DNA from: Kiritimatiellota bacterium | GTDB lineage: Bacteria; Verrucomicrobiota; Kiritimatiellia; JAAZAB01 | Assembly: GCA_026398415.1 (NCBI GenBank) | Contig: JAPLSY010000018.1 | Span: forward strand, 103,990 to 167,989 | Length of the DNA stretch: 64,000 nucleotides | Direction of reading: 5' to 3' | Shown: piece by piece, positions 1 through 8,080 of the stretch | Layout: each line of letters opens with the position of its first letter | How positions within the stretch are numbered: the first letter of the stretch is position 1 | Translations under genes and position numbers: made by a program | Notes under the pieces: generated by a model | Database searches by the model: none | What the model saw: only the letters and a program-made list of their open reading frames with translations | Told to the model about the DNA's origin: nothing

Positions 1-6
1 TGTATT

Positions 7-270
7 TTGGTCATGTTAATACCTGAGATCTGTGCTGTTGGCGAAGATGCCTGGCGAGTGGATTACATTCGGGATCTTTTTGTTGCCGCTTGCGCGGCAT
101 TTGCGCTCGTTAGTCTGGTTGTAATTGTGCTGACAGGACCAATATGGTCAAAAATCGTCGCGGCAATACTAGCGCTACTACCTCTTTGCTTATTGGCTAT
201 AATAATCAATGACACATTACATCAAGGATGGTTGTGTGTGATAATCAAGCACGCATTACATGGTGGATAG
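7..270 (+). CDS. small membrane protein of unknown function
   Basis: An 87-codon frame starting at TTG (7) or ATG (13). The frame is open to the window edge, so the true start may lie upstream. Two hydrophobic stretches (about residues 22-45 and 48-67) suggest two membrane-spanning helices with little soluble sequence. I recognise no family. It looks more AT-rich than the genes to its right and is separated from hypE by about 500 bases of structured, repeat-bearing DNA, so it may be a recent arrival. It could also be a chance open frame, since no ribosome-binding site is visible. Confidence 0.35.
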   Translation: MVMLIPEICAVGEDAWRVDYIRDLFVAACAAFALVSLVVIVLTGPIWSKIVAAILALLPLCLLAIIINDTLHQGWLCVIIKHALHGG

Positions 271-410
271 GTGCCGGCAGATTCATGGAGCAGAAATGAA
301 TTCAAACCGCCGGCTTTACCATATCGTTAGCCAAGCTCGTGTCCGGTGAGCCGGAACCGTTGGGTATGTCAAGTAAGACGAACTCATCCGTAAGCAGTAG
401 ATTGGATGTT

Positions 411-452
411 ACTAACGGAGCGAAGCAGCTCGCCCTGTTGGGCGCTGTTAGT
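411..452. other. three-stem hairpin structure
   Basis: Outer arms ACTAAC (411-416) and GTTAGT (447-452) pair perfectly. They enclose two side hairpins: GAGC/GCTC (418-421/428-431) and GCCC/GGGC (432-435/440-443). This resembles a small folded-DNA or RNA site, but no partner gene is identifiable. Confidence 0.4.
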
Positions 453-537
453 CAGTGTTAGGTTGGAGAACCAGAAATCGTTGATTTTCGCGTTAGCGAT
501 ATATCGGGCGTAGCGCGGCGCGAAGCCCGATGCAACC

Positions 538-704
538 GTGTGGCGAATTTGGTTTCCGCCGGAGGCGGATTCGCACAAGCAAGGCAAGCTTGGGCTGAAT
601 GTGGGTGCGCTGCGCGAAGCATAGGACTTAACTCCATGCGAGTGTGGCAAACCCGCAGGCGGCCCAAGATCGCCGCCGCCTTTTGCGAACCTAATTCGCC
701 ACAC
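538..704 (-). mobile_element. MITE-like element, copy 1 (167 bp)
   Basis: Perfect 12-bp terminal inverted repeats, GTGTGGCGAATT (538-549) and its complement (693-704), bound a 167-bp segment. Its interior, read on the minus strand, closely matches the interior of the element at 23475-23634. Shared stretches include GATCTTGGGCCG and CAGCCCAAGCTTGCCTTG. It encodes no transposase, so it is a candidate non-autonomous element. Confidence 0.6.
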
Positions 705-765
705 TGCCGAGGGAGAAACATAATTGGGTTGCGGGCACAGCCTGCGTTAGTTTAGCAAGGAACGA

Positions 766-1788
766 ATGAATACATCAGACAAGCAAGAGATGATTCTGCT
801 CGCCCATGGCGGGGGCGGGCGGCGAACCCAGCAATTGATCCGGGACCTGATTCTCAAACATCTGGGCAATCCGATTTTGGACCGGCTGGATGACGGCGCC
901 TGCCTGGACATACCCGAGCGCGAAATCGTCTTTACGACGGATTCCTATGTGGTCAGTCCGATTTTCTTTCCCGGTGGAGATATCGGCAAATTGGCGGTCT
1001 GTGGCACGATCAATGATCTGGCCATGCAGGGCGCCGCGCCGCGGTATCTGAGCCTGGCCCTGATTCTGGAGGAGGGGCTGGCCCTGGCCGACCTAGAACG
1101 TGTGATTCAATCAGTGGCGCAAATAGTGCGGGAGACCGGCGTGATGGTGGTGACCGGCGACACCAAGGTGGTGGAACGCGGCAAGGGGAATGGGATTTTT
1201 ATTAACACCGCCGGGATTGGTGTTCGCCGTCCCGGTGTGGATACCCACGTGGCCAATGCGCGGAGCGGGGATGCCGTCATTATCACCGGCACGCTCGGCG
1301 ACCATGGCGTCGCCGTTATGAGCCAACGCGAGGGGCTTAACCTGGAAACGGATGTGGTCAGTGACGTAGCCCCGCTCTGGGGCATGCTCGAACCCCTGTT
1401 GCGGGAAATCCCGGAGATCCATAGCCTGCGTGATCCGACGCGTGGGGGTGTGGCGGCGGCCTTGGGCGACATCGCCACGGCGGCGGGGGTTGGCATCCGT
1501 ATCCGTGAGCGCACATTGCCAATCCGTCCGGGCGTACAGAGCGCCTGCAAGCTGTTGGGGCTGGATGTGCTTAACGTGGCCAACGAGGGCAAAGCCCTGG
1601 TAATCTGCGCTCCGGCCCAGCAAGAGCGTGCCCTGTGTATCCTGCGTGCGCATCCGCTGGGCCGGGAGGCCGCCGTGATTGGCGAGGTGACCGCGCAGCC
1701 GGCCGGGATGGTACTCCTGGAAACCGCCTTGGGCGGGGAACGGATTGTCGAAACCCCGTTGGGTGAAGATTTACCCCGGATTTGTTAA
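766..1788 (+). CDS. hypE: HypE, hydrogenase maturation carbamoyl dehydratase
   Basis: HypE receives a carbamoyl group from HypF on its C-terminal cysteine, dehydrates it with ATP to a thiocyanate, and donates the CN ligand to the [NiFe]-hydrogenase active site. The 340-residue length is normal. The N terminus has the glycine-rich AHGGGGRRTQQLI segment and an LDDGA motif of the PurM/AIR-synthase fold. The protein ends in the diagnostic PRIC tail with the catalytic Cys at 340. Start ATG follows AAGGA at short spacing. No other hyp or hydrogenase gene is visible, so the rest of the system must lie outside the window or elsewhere. Confidence 0.95.
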   Translation: MNTSDKQEMILLAHGGGGRRTQQLIRDLILKHLGNPILDRLDDGACLDIPEREIVFTTDSYVVSPIFFPGGDIGKLAVCGTINDLAMQGAAPRYLSLALILEEGLALADLERVIQSVAQIVRETGVMVVTGDTKVVERGKGNGIFINTAGIGVRRPGVDTHVANARSGDAVIITGTLGDHGVAVMSQREGLNLETDVVSDVAPLWGMLEPLLREIPEIHSLRDPTRGGVAAALGDIATAAGVGIRIRERTLPIRPGVQSACKLLGLDVLNVANEGKALVICAPAQQERALCILRAHPLGREAAVIGEVTAQPAGMVLLETALGGERIVETPLGEDLPRIC

Positions 1789-1795
1789 CCTTTCG

Positions 1796-1886
1796 ACGTT
1801 CCCCTCGACTCTCTGCTCAGGGCTTGCTCAAGGTTAACCCTGAGCGAAGGCCTGCCTTCAGGCCGTAGTCGAAGCCCGCAGGGTGA
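1796..1886. repeat. inverted-repeat spacer (CTCAGGG type)
   Basis: Contains CTCAGGG...CCCTGAG arms (about 1816-1846) and a perfect GGCCTG/CAGGCC hairpin (about 1848-1863), flanked by TCGACT...AGTCGA. It looks like a dispersed palindromic spacer repeat and may also act as a terminator for hypE, though there is no T-run. Confidence 0.45.
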
Positions 1887-2010
1887 TCTTGGCTTTGCAT
1901 GAATAGATCAGGTTAAGCCGGATTTTACGGCCCACTTTATGCTTGCGTTGAAAATTGCATGTGTGTATGGTTTTAAACAATCGTTGGTCACCATCCTATA
2001 GGAGAGGCAA

Positions 2011-2829
2011 ATGCATATGAAAAGATTGGGCTTGGTTATAACCGTCGCCGCGACAATCGCGACTTCCGGATGGGCGCAAAGCGAATCCATGCGGCCGTTG
2101 TACTCGCGCGAAAACCGTTTCCCTGAAAAGGGCAAAGTGGAGGTCGGCTCCTACTTCGGCTATGCGCAATATGACGAATACTTCGTCTCCCAGGTTGATC
2201 CCAAGTCCTATCAGGGTATTTATGTGGATAAAAACGCCAATCCCAAGTTGAAATCCACGACGGTTGAGCCCTATGCCAAGTATGGCTTGCTCGAAAACCT
2301 GACGGTTTATTCGAAGGTTCCCTTCAGCTTTGACAAATCGGATGCCAAGAATAAAAATTACAGCGGGTTTAATGACATTGCCGTCGGCGCGGAACTGCTG
2401 GCCTATGAATATACCTATAAATATCCGTGGGTCATACCCTATGTCGAAGTTACGTTCCCGAGTGGCGACGACAAGGAACATATGGGCAATGGTGAGGTCG
2501 ACGGTATTTTCGGTGTGGCTGTCGGCACGACAACATTCGACAAGTACACCTGGATCCTTGATGGGCGCTATGATGCCAACATCAGTGACAATGGTCGCTT
2601 CGAGGGCGCGGCGGCGTTCATCTGGGACCTGAGCACACAATTCTCGGTGCTGGCGGAAGCGAAAGTGACTGAAAAAGAAAAAGGAAGCACCAAGGACGTG
2701 CCGCTCTATTTCAACGGCGGCCTTTGCTATAGGCCGCTCGAGGCGCTCAGCGTCAACCTCTATGGCGGTACGAGCGCCAATGCCGAGGAAAACGGGCACG
2801 GCATGCTCAAAGTGGTGTATAGTTTCTAG
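2011..2829 (+). CDS. outer-membrane beta-barrel-like protein
   Basis: A 272-residue exported protein with a short signal peptide (cleavage probably after GWAQ, about residue 23). The rest alternates aromatic and polar residues in strands typical of outer-membrane beta barrels and ends in Phe (VVYSF), the usual terminal signature for BAM-assembled barrels. GGAGAGG lies at 2001-2007, so either ATG 2011 or ATG 2017 could be the start. I see no motif that gives a substrate; a pore-forming or transporter-like barrel is an inference. It is followed 52 bases later by a ferritin-like gene on the same strand. Confidence 0.6.
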   Translation: MHMKRLGLVITVAATIATSGWAQSESMRPLYSRENRFPEKGKVEVGSYFGYAQYDEYFVSQVDPKSYQGIYVDKNANPKLKSTTVEPYAKYGLLENLTVYSKVPFSFDKSDAKNKNYSGFNDIAVGAELLAYEYTYKYPWVIPYVEVTFPSGDDKEHMGNGEVDGIFGVAVGTTTFDKYTWILDGRYDANISDNGRFEGAAAFIWDLSTQFSVLAEAKVTEKEKGSTKDVPLYFNGGLCYRPLEALSVNLYGGTSANAEENGHGMLKVVYSF

Positions 2830-2881
2830 GTCAAGAAACTTACCTCCGGCCTTTACTTAACTGAAAAAGGAAGGGCGTGCG

Positions 2882-3376
2882 ATGGCATTTGTCTTTAACG
2901 CGGATGAAATCTTCGAAATGGCCGAGCAGATCGAGCGCAATGGCGCCGCCTTTTACCGGTTGGCGGCGAAACAGTTTCCTGCCCAGCAGCGCCTGTTGAC
3001 AACTATCGCCGAGCAGGAGGATGCACATTGTGCGACCTTTTCAGCTTGGCGCCGCCAGCTCTCGACCAAGGAAAAGGAAGCCGCGGTGCATGATCCCGAC
3101 AATGAAGCCGCAGACTTCTTGAGGGCCATGGCTGATCGCCGTGTAGTGGATGTCCAGCGCGGGCCCAAGGCTGTTTTGAAAGGCGATGAATCGTTTGCCG
3201 ATATTTTGGGGATTGCCATCGGCATGGAAAAGAATTCAATCGTCTTTTACGTCGGTATGCAGGAAATGGTTTCCCCGGCAATGGGTCGGGACAAACTGGA
3301 TCTCATCATCAAGGAAGAAAAGAAACACATCGTTTTCCTGAACCGGCTCTTCGATGAGCAATGTCCTCCATCCTGA
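2882..3376 (+). CDS. ferritin-like diiron protein (rubrerythrin-type)
   Basis: A 164-residue four-helix-bundle protein with two helix pairs carrying carboxylate/His iron ligands: E(16)xxxxGxxFY and EQEDAH in the first half, GMEKNSIVFY and EEKKH in the second. This is the ExxH pattern of the rubrerythrin/ferritin-like superfamily. No rubredoxin domain is present. Such proteins reduce peroxide or handle iron in the cytoplasm of anaerobes, which fits the oxygen-defence genes at 7.5-9.7 kb. A purine-rich AAGGAAGGG precedes the ATG. Confidence 0.8.
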   Translation: MAFVFNADEIFEMAEQIERNGAAFYRLAAKQFPAQQRLLTTIAEQEDAHCATFSAWRRQLSTKEKEAAVHDPDNEAADFLRAMADRRVVDVQRGPKAVLKGDESFADILGIAIGMEKNSIVFYVGMQEMVSPAMGRDKLDLIIKEEKKHIVFLNRLFDEQCPPS

Positions 3377-3405
3377 GGATGGATGCTGGTTAAAAATTAA
3401 AGTTT

Positions 3406-4917
3406 GTGAACATTGTCCGCAGTCTGATCATCATCTTCTGGCTTCTCATGACCGGGTGGCTGATCCGGTACGAAGCGTTTCCGCAATGGTTCACGGCCTC
3501 TGCGCCGGGCTATAGCTCGCTTTTCAGGAACGGCCCGCTCATCCTCGACACGTGGATGCAGATCGAATTCCGGAACAATCCCGTCGGTTACAGCCATACC
3601 TGGGTGGATAGTGACGTGGCATCGCCCAATGCCACCTATACGCTCCATAACCAGACCGTGTTCAACATCAAACTGATGGAGCAGGTCCATGCGGTGAATG
3701 TCATGGCCGGCGCCACGCTGGATGCGGGTTATGCGCTTCAGAAGTTTTATGCCGTTTTTTCGTCCAGCGTCTATACCACCCGCATCGATGGTCACAAAAC
3801 CGGGGATCACACTTTTGCCGTCCGTATCCGCACGGAGAACGGCGAACAAACCGTGATGCTGAACGTTCCGGACGACGTCATTCTGTATTCCCCCGTGACT
3901 GAAATGGCCATGGCGGGCTTGAAGCCGGGCGAAACTTTAGACCTGCGGGTCCTGGATCCCGTGACGTTGGCCGTGTCCGATGTGCACGTGGAGGCCCTGC
4001 ACCGGGAAAAGCTGAAATATGCCGGGCACGAACAGGAAACCACCGTGTTGAAGCTGGTTTACCAGGGACTGGAAACGCTGTCCTGGATAGATTCTGCAGG
4101 GCGCATCCTGCGGCAGGAGACGCCCTTGGGTTGGACCATGACCTTGTGTTCGGCCAAAGACGTGTTAGCCTTTAAGCAGGACGACAACTCGGCCGGTGCC
4201 GATGACCTGCTTACGGCCATGGCGGTACCCTGCCGTGGACGGGTACAAAACCCGCGTACCTGCCGGGTGCTGAAACTGAATATGCATGGGGCGAGCCTCA
4301 ATCCGCAGAACTTTGCCGGTCCGCGCCAGGTCGTCGAGGCCCGGGAAGACCGATGCGTTGGCCTGACGTTGCGAGCCCAGGCGGCGCCGCGGCAGGCCGG
4401 AGCGCTTGGGTCGGCGCCGGAGGCCCTGCGTCCGTTTCTGGCTTCGTCGCCCGCGCTTCAGGCCGATCACCCAGCCATGCTCCGGCAAGCCCGCGCAATT
4501 GTCGGCAATGAGACCAACAGTTGGGCGGCGGCGCAAGCCATCGGCGATTGGGTCTATCGCGCCATCGAAAAAAAGACGACGGTCAGCCTGCCATCCGCGC
4601 TCGATGTGTTGAAGCGGCGGGAGGGCGACTGCAACGAGCATACATATCTTTTTGTGGCGCTGGCTCGTGCCGTTGGAATTCCGGCCCGGATCCACGTCGG
4701 CCTGGTATATTCCGAGCTGAATGGAGCGCCGGGGGCTTTCTATTATCACGCCTGGCCGGCGGTCTATGCCGGGGAATGGGTGGAGTTAGATCCGACCTCG
4801 GGGCAGAAGACCGTGGATGCCACGCATATTTCAGTGGCCCAAGGCGAGGTCGCCGACCAGCTGAAATTGTTAGGCCTCATGGGGCAGATTAGCGTGGAGA
4901 TCGTGGAAGAACGCTGA
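3406..4917 (+). CDS. membrane-anchored transglutaminase-like protein
   Basis: A 503-residue protein with an N-terminal hydrophobic segment (about 4-20, signal anchor) and a large extracytoplasmic region. A C-terminal transglutaminase/protease-like domain (about 370-470) has the papain-like triad: Cys in GDCNEH, His in YYHAWP and Asp in ELDPTSG. Start is GTG at 3406. It is followed 26 bases later by an ABC ATPase and then an ABC-2 type permease, suggesting one transcript. Members of this superfamily act as peptidases or cross-linkers; the substrate is unknown. Confidence 0.8.
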   Translation: MNIVRSLIIIFWLLMTGWLIRYEAFPQWFTASAPGYSSLFRNGPLILDTWMQIEFRNNPVGYSHTWVDSDVASPNATYTLHNQTVFNIKLMEQVHAVNVMAGATLDAGYALQKFYAVFSSSVYTTRIDGHKTGDHTFAVRIRTENGEQTVMLNVPDDVILYSPVTEMAMAGLKPGETLDLRVLDPVTLAVSDVHVEALHREKLKYAGHEQETTVLKLVYQGLETLSWIDSAGRILRQETPLGWTMTLCSAKDVLAFKQDDNSAGADDLLTAMAVPCRGRVQNPRTCRVLKLNMHGASLNPQNFAGPRQVVEAREDRCVGLTLRAQAAPRQAGALGSAPEALRPFLASSPALQADHPAMLRQARAIVGNETNSWAAAQAIGDWVYRAIEKKTTVSLPSALDVLKRREGDCNEHTYLFVALARAVGIPARIHVGLVYSELNGAPGAFYYHAWPAVYAGEWVELDPTSGQKTVDATHISVAQGEVADQLKLLGLMGQISVEIVEER

Positions 4918-4943
4918 TATTTATTGACAGGATCAACAAAATT

Positions 4944-5672
4944 ATGATTGAAATCGAGCACTTGACCAAAAACTTCGGATCCCTGCAGGCTGTCAAGGAC
5001 CTGTCGCTGACTATTCCGCGGGGCGAACTGTTCTGCTTCCTCGGGCCCAATGGCGCCGGCAAGACGACGACCATTAAAATCCTGTGTGGCCTGCTGAAGC
5101 CGAGCGGCGGTACGATCCGCATCCGGGGGATTGATATTCAGGCCGATCCGGCGGCGGTCCGGCGATTGATCGGCTATATTCCCGACATCCCCTTTCTCTA
5201 CGAACGCCTGACGCCGGTCGAATTTTTTCAATTTATCGGCGATCTGTACCAGGTTCCCGCTGCCCAGGTCCATGCAACGCGCGAGCGTTTCTTTGCGCTA
5301 TTCGCCATGGAGGAGTATGCGCGGACGCTGATCAAAGACCTGTCGCATGGATACCGCCAGCGGCTGATTTACGCGGCCACTTTTCTGCACCAACCCGCAG
5401 TGCTGTTTATTGATGAGCCGTTTGTCGGCCTGGACCCGTTCAGCATCCGTTTAATTCACGACCTGCTTCGGCAGGCGGCCCGGGCGGGTACGACCGTTTT
5501 CCTGACCACGCACATCCTGGCATTTGCCGAGCAATTGGCGGACCGGATCGGGATTATTGCCGGCGGCAGGTTGGTGGGCCTGGGAACGTTAGCCGAACTG
5601 AAGGCGCACAGTTCCATACAGGGGCCGCTGGAAGATATTTTCTTGCGGCTCACCCGCCCGGAAGAGGCGTAA
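4944..5672 (+). CDS. ABC transporter ATP-binding protein
   Basis: A 242-residue ATPase with all standard motifs: Walker A GPNGAGKTTTIK (about 34-45), a signature-like LSHGYRQR, Walker B LFIDEPFVGLDP and an H-loop histidine in TTHIL. It is most like ABC-2 type exporter ATPases (CcmA class). The ATG follows a spacer containing TTGACAGGATCAACA, which supplies the AGGA ribosome-binding site and resembles a common dispersed 'acaggatt' word repeat. It pairs with the permease downstream. Confidence 0.93.
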   Translation: MIEIEHLTKNFGSLQAVKDLSLTIPRGELFCFLGPNGAGKTTTIKILCGLLKPSGGTIRIRGIDIQADPAAVRRLIGYIPDIPFLYERLTPVEFFQFIGDLYQVPAAQVHATRERFFALFAMEEYARTLIKDLSHGYRQRLIYAATFLHQPAVLFIDEPFVGLDPFSIRLIHDLLRQAARAGTTVFLTTHILAFAEQLADRIGIIAGGRLVGLGTLAELKAHSSIQGPLEDIFLRLTRPEEA

Positions 5673-5673
5673 A

Positions 5674-5703
5674 GGCCGACGACAGACGACAGACAACGGA
5701 TGG
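5674..5703. repeat. GACGACA word repeat
   Basis: Spacer between ATPase and permease made of repeated GACGACAGAC-type words, the same vocabulary as the repeats at 14934-15040, 38330-38353 and 39251-39316. Confidence 0.6.
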
Positions 5704-5732
5704 TGGAGGACTGAATAGTTACGGAAAATAAA

Positions 5733-7412
5733 ATGCATGCCTTGGCGGCCTTGTTAAGAAAAGACGGACGTGTTTTGCGCAACTTGCGTACTTTGGCGCG
5801 CGAGCAATCGGCCTTTAAAGTCATTTTTATCCTGATGTTTGCCGGGGGGATGCTGGTCGGCCTCGGGTATTTGTTTTTAGAGGGCTTCCGGTTCCTAAGC
5901 GCCCTGGGCGGAATCGGGGTGATGTTGATCCGCCATCTCTTTGCACTGTTCTTTTTCGGCCTGGGCCTGATGCTGATTCTTTCCAACATCATCACGACCT
6001 ATACGACGGTCTTTCATTCGGATGAAATTCCCTTCCTGCTGTGCCGGCCCATCGCGCCCGGTGAAATTCTATTGCACAAATGGTTGGAAACAACGTTGAT
6101 TTCATCCTGGGCCTTCTTTTTCATCATCATTCCGTTTATCGGCGCTTTTGCCTGGCATGAGCATCTTTCCCTGTTATTTATGCTTTGGACGTTTCTTTTT
6201 TCGATTCCGTTTGTCCTGTTGTATGCCGGGGCGGGCACACTTATCACGCTTCTGGTCCTGCGCTGGGTGCCGCGCTGGCGGCCGCAGTTCTGGGTGGGGG
6301 CCACTTTGCTGGTATTGGTCGGTTGGGGGGTCTGGACGTTGTTTGGCGCCGGTAAACCGCAGACCGACGATGCGGTCTTTATTTTGGGACGGTTTGTGCC
6401 CGGGTTGAAGCTGGCGGCTTTTCCGTTGTGGCCGAGCGCCTGGGTGGCTGAAGGGATTATGGCGTTATCCCGCGACCAATGGCTACGAGGAGGCCTGCTG
6501 TTTGGGGTCTTGCTGGCCAATGTCCTGATGGTCGGCCTCCTGATCGAGGGCCTTGGCAATGTCCAGTTCGTCCAAGCCTGGCAACGGACCCGTGCGGCCC
6601 ATGCTTCGCTCCGGGAGCTACGCAGGGTAGGACCGAGCGGGGCGCTGGCGCTGGAAACGCGCCTGGCCTTTCTGGCCCCCGATGCCCGTGCCCTGGTCAT
6701 TAAAGACTTGCGCACCCTGCTGCGCGATCCGGCGCAATGGATTCAAGGGCTTCTTTTTTTCGGCCTGCTGGCCTTGTATTTCTTTAACCTCCGCAATCTG
6801 CACTACCACCTGTTGTCGGCCGTGTGGCGAAACCTGATCGTGTTCCTCAACATGTTCAGTCTTTCGGCCGTCATGTGTTCGTTTTGCTCGCGTTTCATTT
6901 ATCCGCAGTTAAGTTTGGAAGGCCAGGCGTTCTGGTTGATCGGGCTCGCTCCGACCACGATGGGACGGGTGTTGAAAATCAAGTTCCTGGCATCCCTGGT
7001 CGGCATGCTGACCATCGGCGTGGTTTTAATGGCCGTGTCCGCCGCCATGCTGGACGTCGGCTGGCGGATTTGGGTGACGGCGCTGGGCCTGGCCGTGGCG
7101 ATATCGTTGGGTCTATGCGGACTGGCCACCGGGCTGGGCGCCGTGTTTCTCGATCTGAAACAGCGCAATCCGATGGCGATCATTTCCGGCTTTGGCGGCA
7201 CGCTCAACCTGGTGTTGAGCTTGGCTTACATGGCCGCGGTCATCCTGCCGTTCGGTGCGCTCTACCATTACCACACGCTGGGCCGGATCGGGGCCGGCGC
7301 CCTGAACGCCGGTACAGCGGCGGCGTCGGTCTGGCTGATCGTCATTACCCTGGCGGCCACGCTCCTGCCTTTAATGGCCGGGCGGAGAAGTCTGATGAGA
7401 AGGGACTATTAG
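5733..7412 (+). CDS. ABC-2 type exporter permease
   Basis: A 559-residue integral membrane protein with about 12 hydrophobic segments in two clusters (about residues 25-290 and 335-550), separated by a cytoplasmic stretch (about 290-330). This suits a duplicated or fused ABC-2 type permease. With the ATPase at 4944 and the transglutaminase-like protein at 3406 it likely forms an export or envelope complex. Substrate unknown. The spacer to the ATPase gene is occupied by a word repeat. Confidence 0.82.
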   Translation: MHALAALLRKDGRVLRNLRTLAREQSAFKVIFILMFAGGMLVGLGYLFLEGFRFLSALGGIGVMLIRHLFALFFFGLGLMLILSNIITTYTTVFHSDEIPFLLCRPIAPGEILLHKWLETTLISSWAFFFIIIPFIGAFAWHEHLSLLFMLWTFLFSIPFVLLYAGAGTLITLLVLRWVPRWRPQFWVGATLLVLVGWGVWTLFGAGKPQTDDAVFILGRFVPGLKLAAFPLWPSAWVAEGIMALSRDQWLRGGLLFGVLLANVLMVGLLIEGLGNVQFVQAWQRTRAAHASLRELRRVGPSGALALETRLAFLAPDARALVIKDLRTLLRDPAQWIQGLLFFGLLALYFFNLRNLHYHLLSAVWRNLIVFLNMFSLSAVMCSFCSRFIYPQLSLEGQAFWLIGLAPTTMGRVLKIKFLASLVGMLTIGVVLMAVSAAMLDVGWRIWVTALGLAVAISLGLCGLATGLGAVFLDLKQRNPMAIISGFGGTLNLVLSLAYMAAVILPFGALYHYHTLGRIGAGALNAGTAAASVWLIVITLAATLLPLMAGRRSLMRRDY

Positions 7413-7423
7413 GAAACCCGCCT

Positions 7424-7470
7424 TTGCTCTCGCTATGCTCGTAGCTACGGCGGGCAGGTGCAGAATATAC
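7424..7470. repeat. short repeat fragment between convergent genes
   Basis: A fragment reading CTCGCTATGCTCGTAGCTAC followed by GGCGGGCAGG. It resembles the CCGCC...TAGCTTTAGCG...GGCGGG hairpin module at 17124-17184, 34894-34956, 50927-50984 and 54002-54063. It lies between the convergent permease and flavodoxin genes. Confidence 0.4.
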
Positions 7471-7497
7471 GAACCTAGTTCAAAATCAGCTTGCCGA

Positions 7498-8058
7498 TTA
7501 TCCGAATATTTTAACGCCTTTCAGCGCTTTGGCGGCGCGGGCGATGTGGATCCCGTGATGGCGGGCCACGCCCAGCATGTCTTCGGTCACACCCACGGGA
7601 TCCATTTTCGGGTTGGCTGACCGTCCGTAGGGGCCCCATTGCAGGCCGCCCGTGGTGTAGCCGGGTGTGCTCTTGGGCAGGGGAATGATGATCATTCCCA
7701 GTTCCGCTAAATTATTCAGCAACCCCAGCATCGTCAATTCACAGCCGCCGCCCGCATTGCCGAAGCCGCTGCCGGTGGCGAACACGGCGCCGACCTTGCC
7801 GATCATCGCGTCCTTCATCCAGGCGCCGCTGCAGCAGGAATCAATAAATTTCTTAATCCGCCAGTCCGCACTGCCCATATGCACGGGTGAACCCAGGATG
7901 ACAGCGTCAGCCGCGATGAGGTCGTCATAGGTTGCGGTTTCCGCCGCTTTCAGGATGGCCGCGCAATCGGGTACCGACTGCACACCGGCTGCGATGGACT
8001 GGGCCATTTTGAGCGTGTTCTGATAATCTGTAGCGTAAACGATCAGGACGTTAGTCAT
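7498..8058 (-). CDS. flavodoxin / NADPH-dependent FMN reductase-like protein
   Basis: A 186-residue flavodoxin-fold protein. The N-terminal VIYATDYQNT loop binds the FMN phosphate; GSPVHMGS and TGSGFGNAGGG match the WrbA/flavodoxin family. It is third in a leftward set after superoxide reductase and flavodiiron protein, so it probably supplies electrons to them or reduces quinones. AGGAGG lies 8 bases upstream of the ATG. It is longer than a minimal flavodoxin and close to WrbA size. Confidence 0.85.
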   Translation of the reverse strand: MTNVLIVYATDYQNTLKMAQSIAAGVQSVPDCAAILKAAETATYDDLIAADAVILGSPVHMGSADWRIKKFIDSCCSGAWMKDAMIGKVGAVFATGSGFGNAGGGCELTMLGLLNNLAELGMIIIPLPKSTPGYTTGGLQWGPYGRSANPKMDPVGVTEDMLGVARHHGIHIARAAKALKGVKIFG

Positions 8059-8080
8059 GGATGGGTCCTCCTGTCAGTGT

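Larger units (their letters stand above)
271..765. other. 495-base spacer with hairpins and a MITE-like element
   Basis: No convincing gene. The spacer holds a compact three-stem structure (411-452), several GTTAG motifs (near 326, 447, 456, 492, 745), an imperfect CGGGC...GCCCG hairpin (about 506-530) and a terminal-inverted-repeat element (538-704). The open frames here on both strands overlap the repeat and share no recognisable family. Confidence 0.6.

Noticed and set aside
411..470. Integron attC site
   Set aside because: The CTAAC...GTTAG hairpin and nearby GTTAGGT look attC-like, but the left core does not fit RYYYAAC, the structure is too short for a normal attC and there is no integrase gene in the window.
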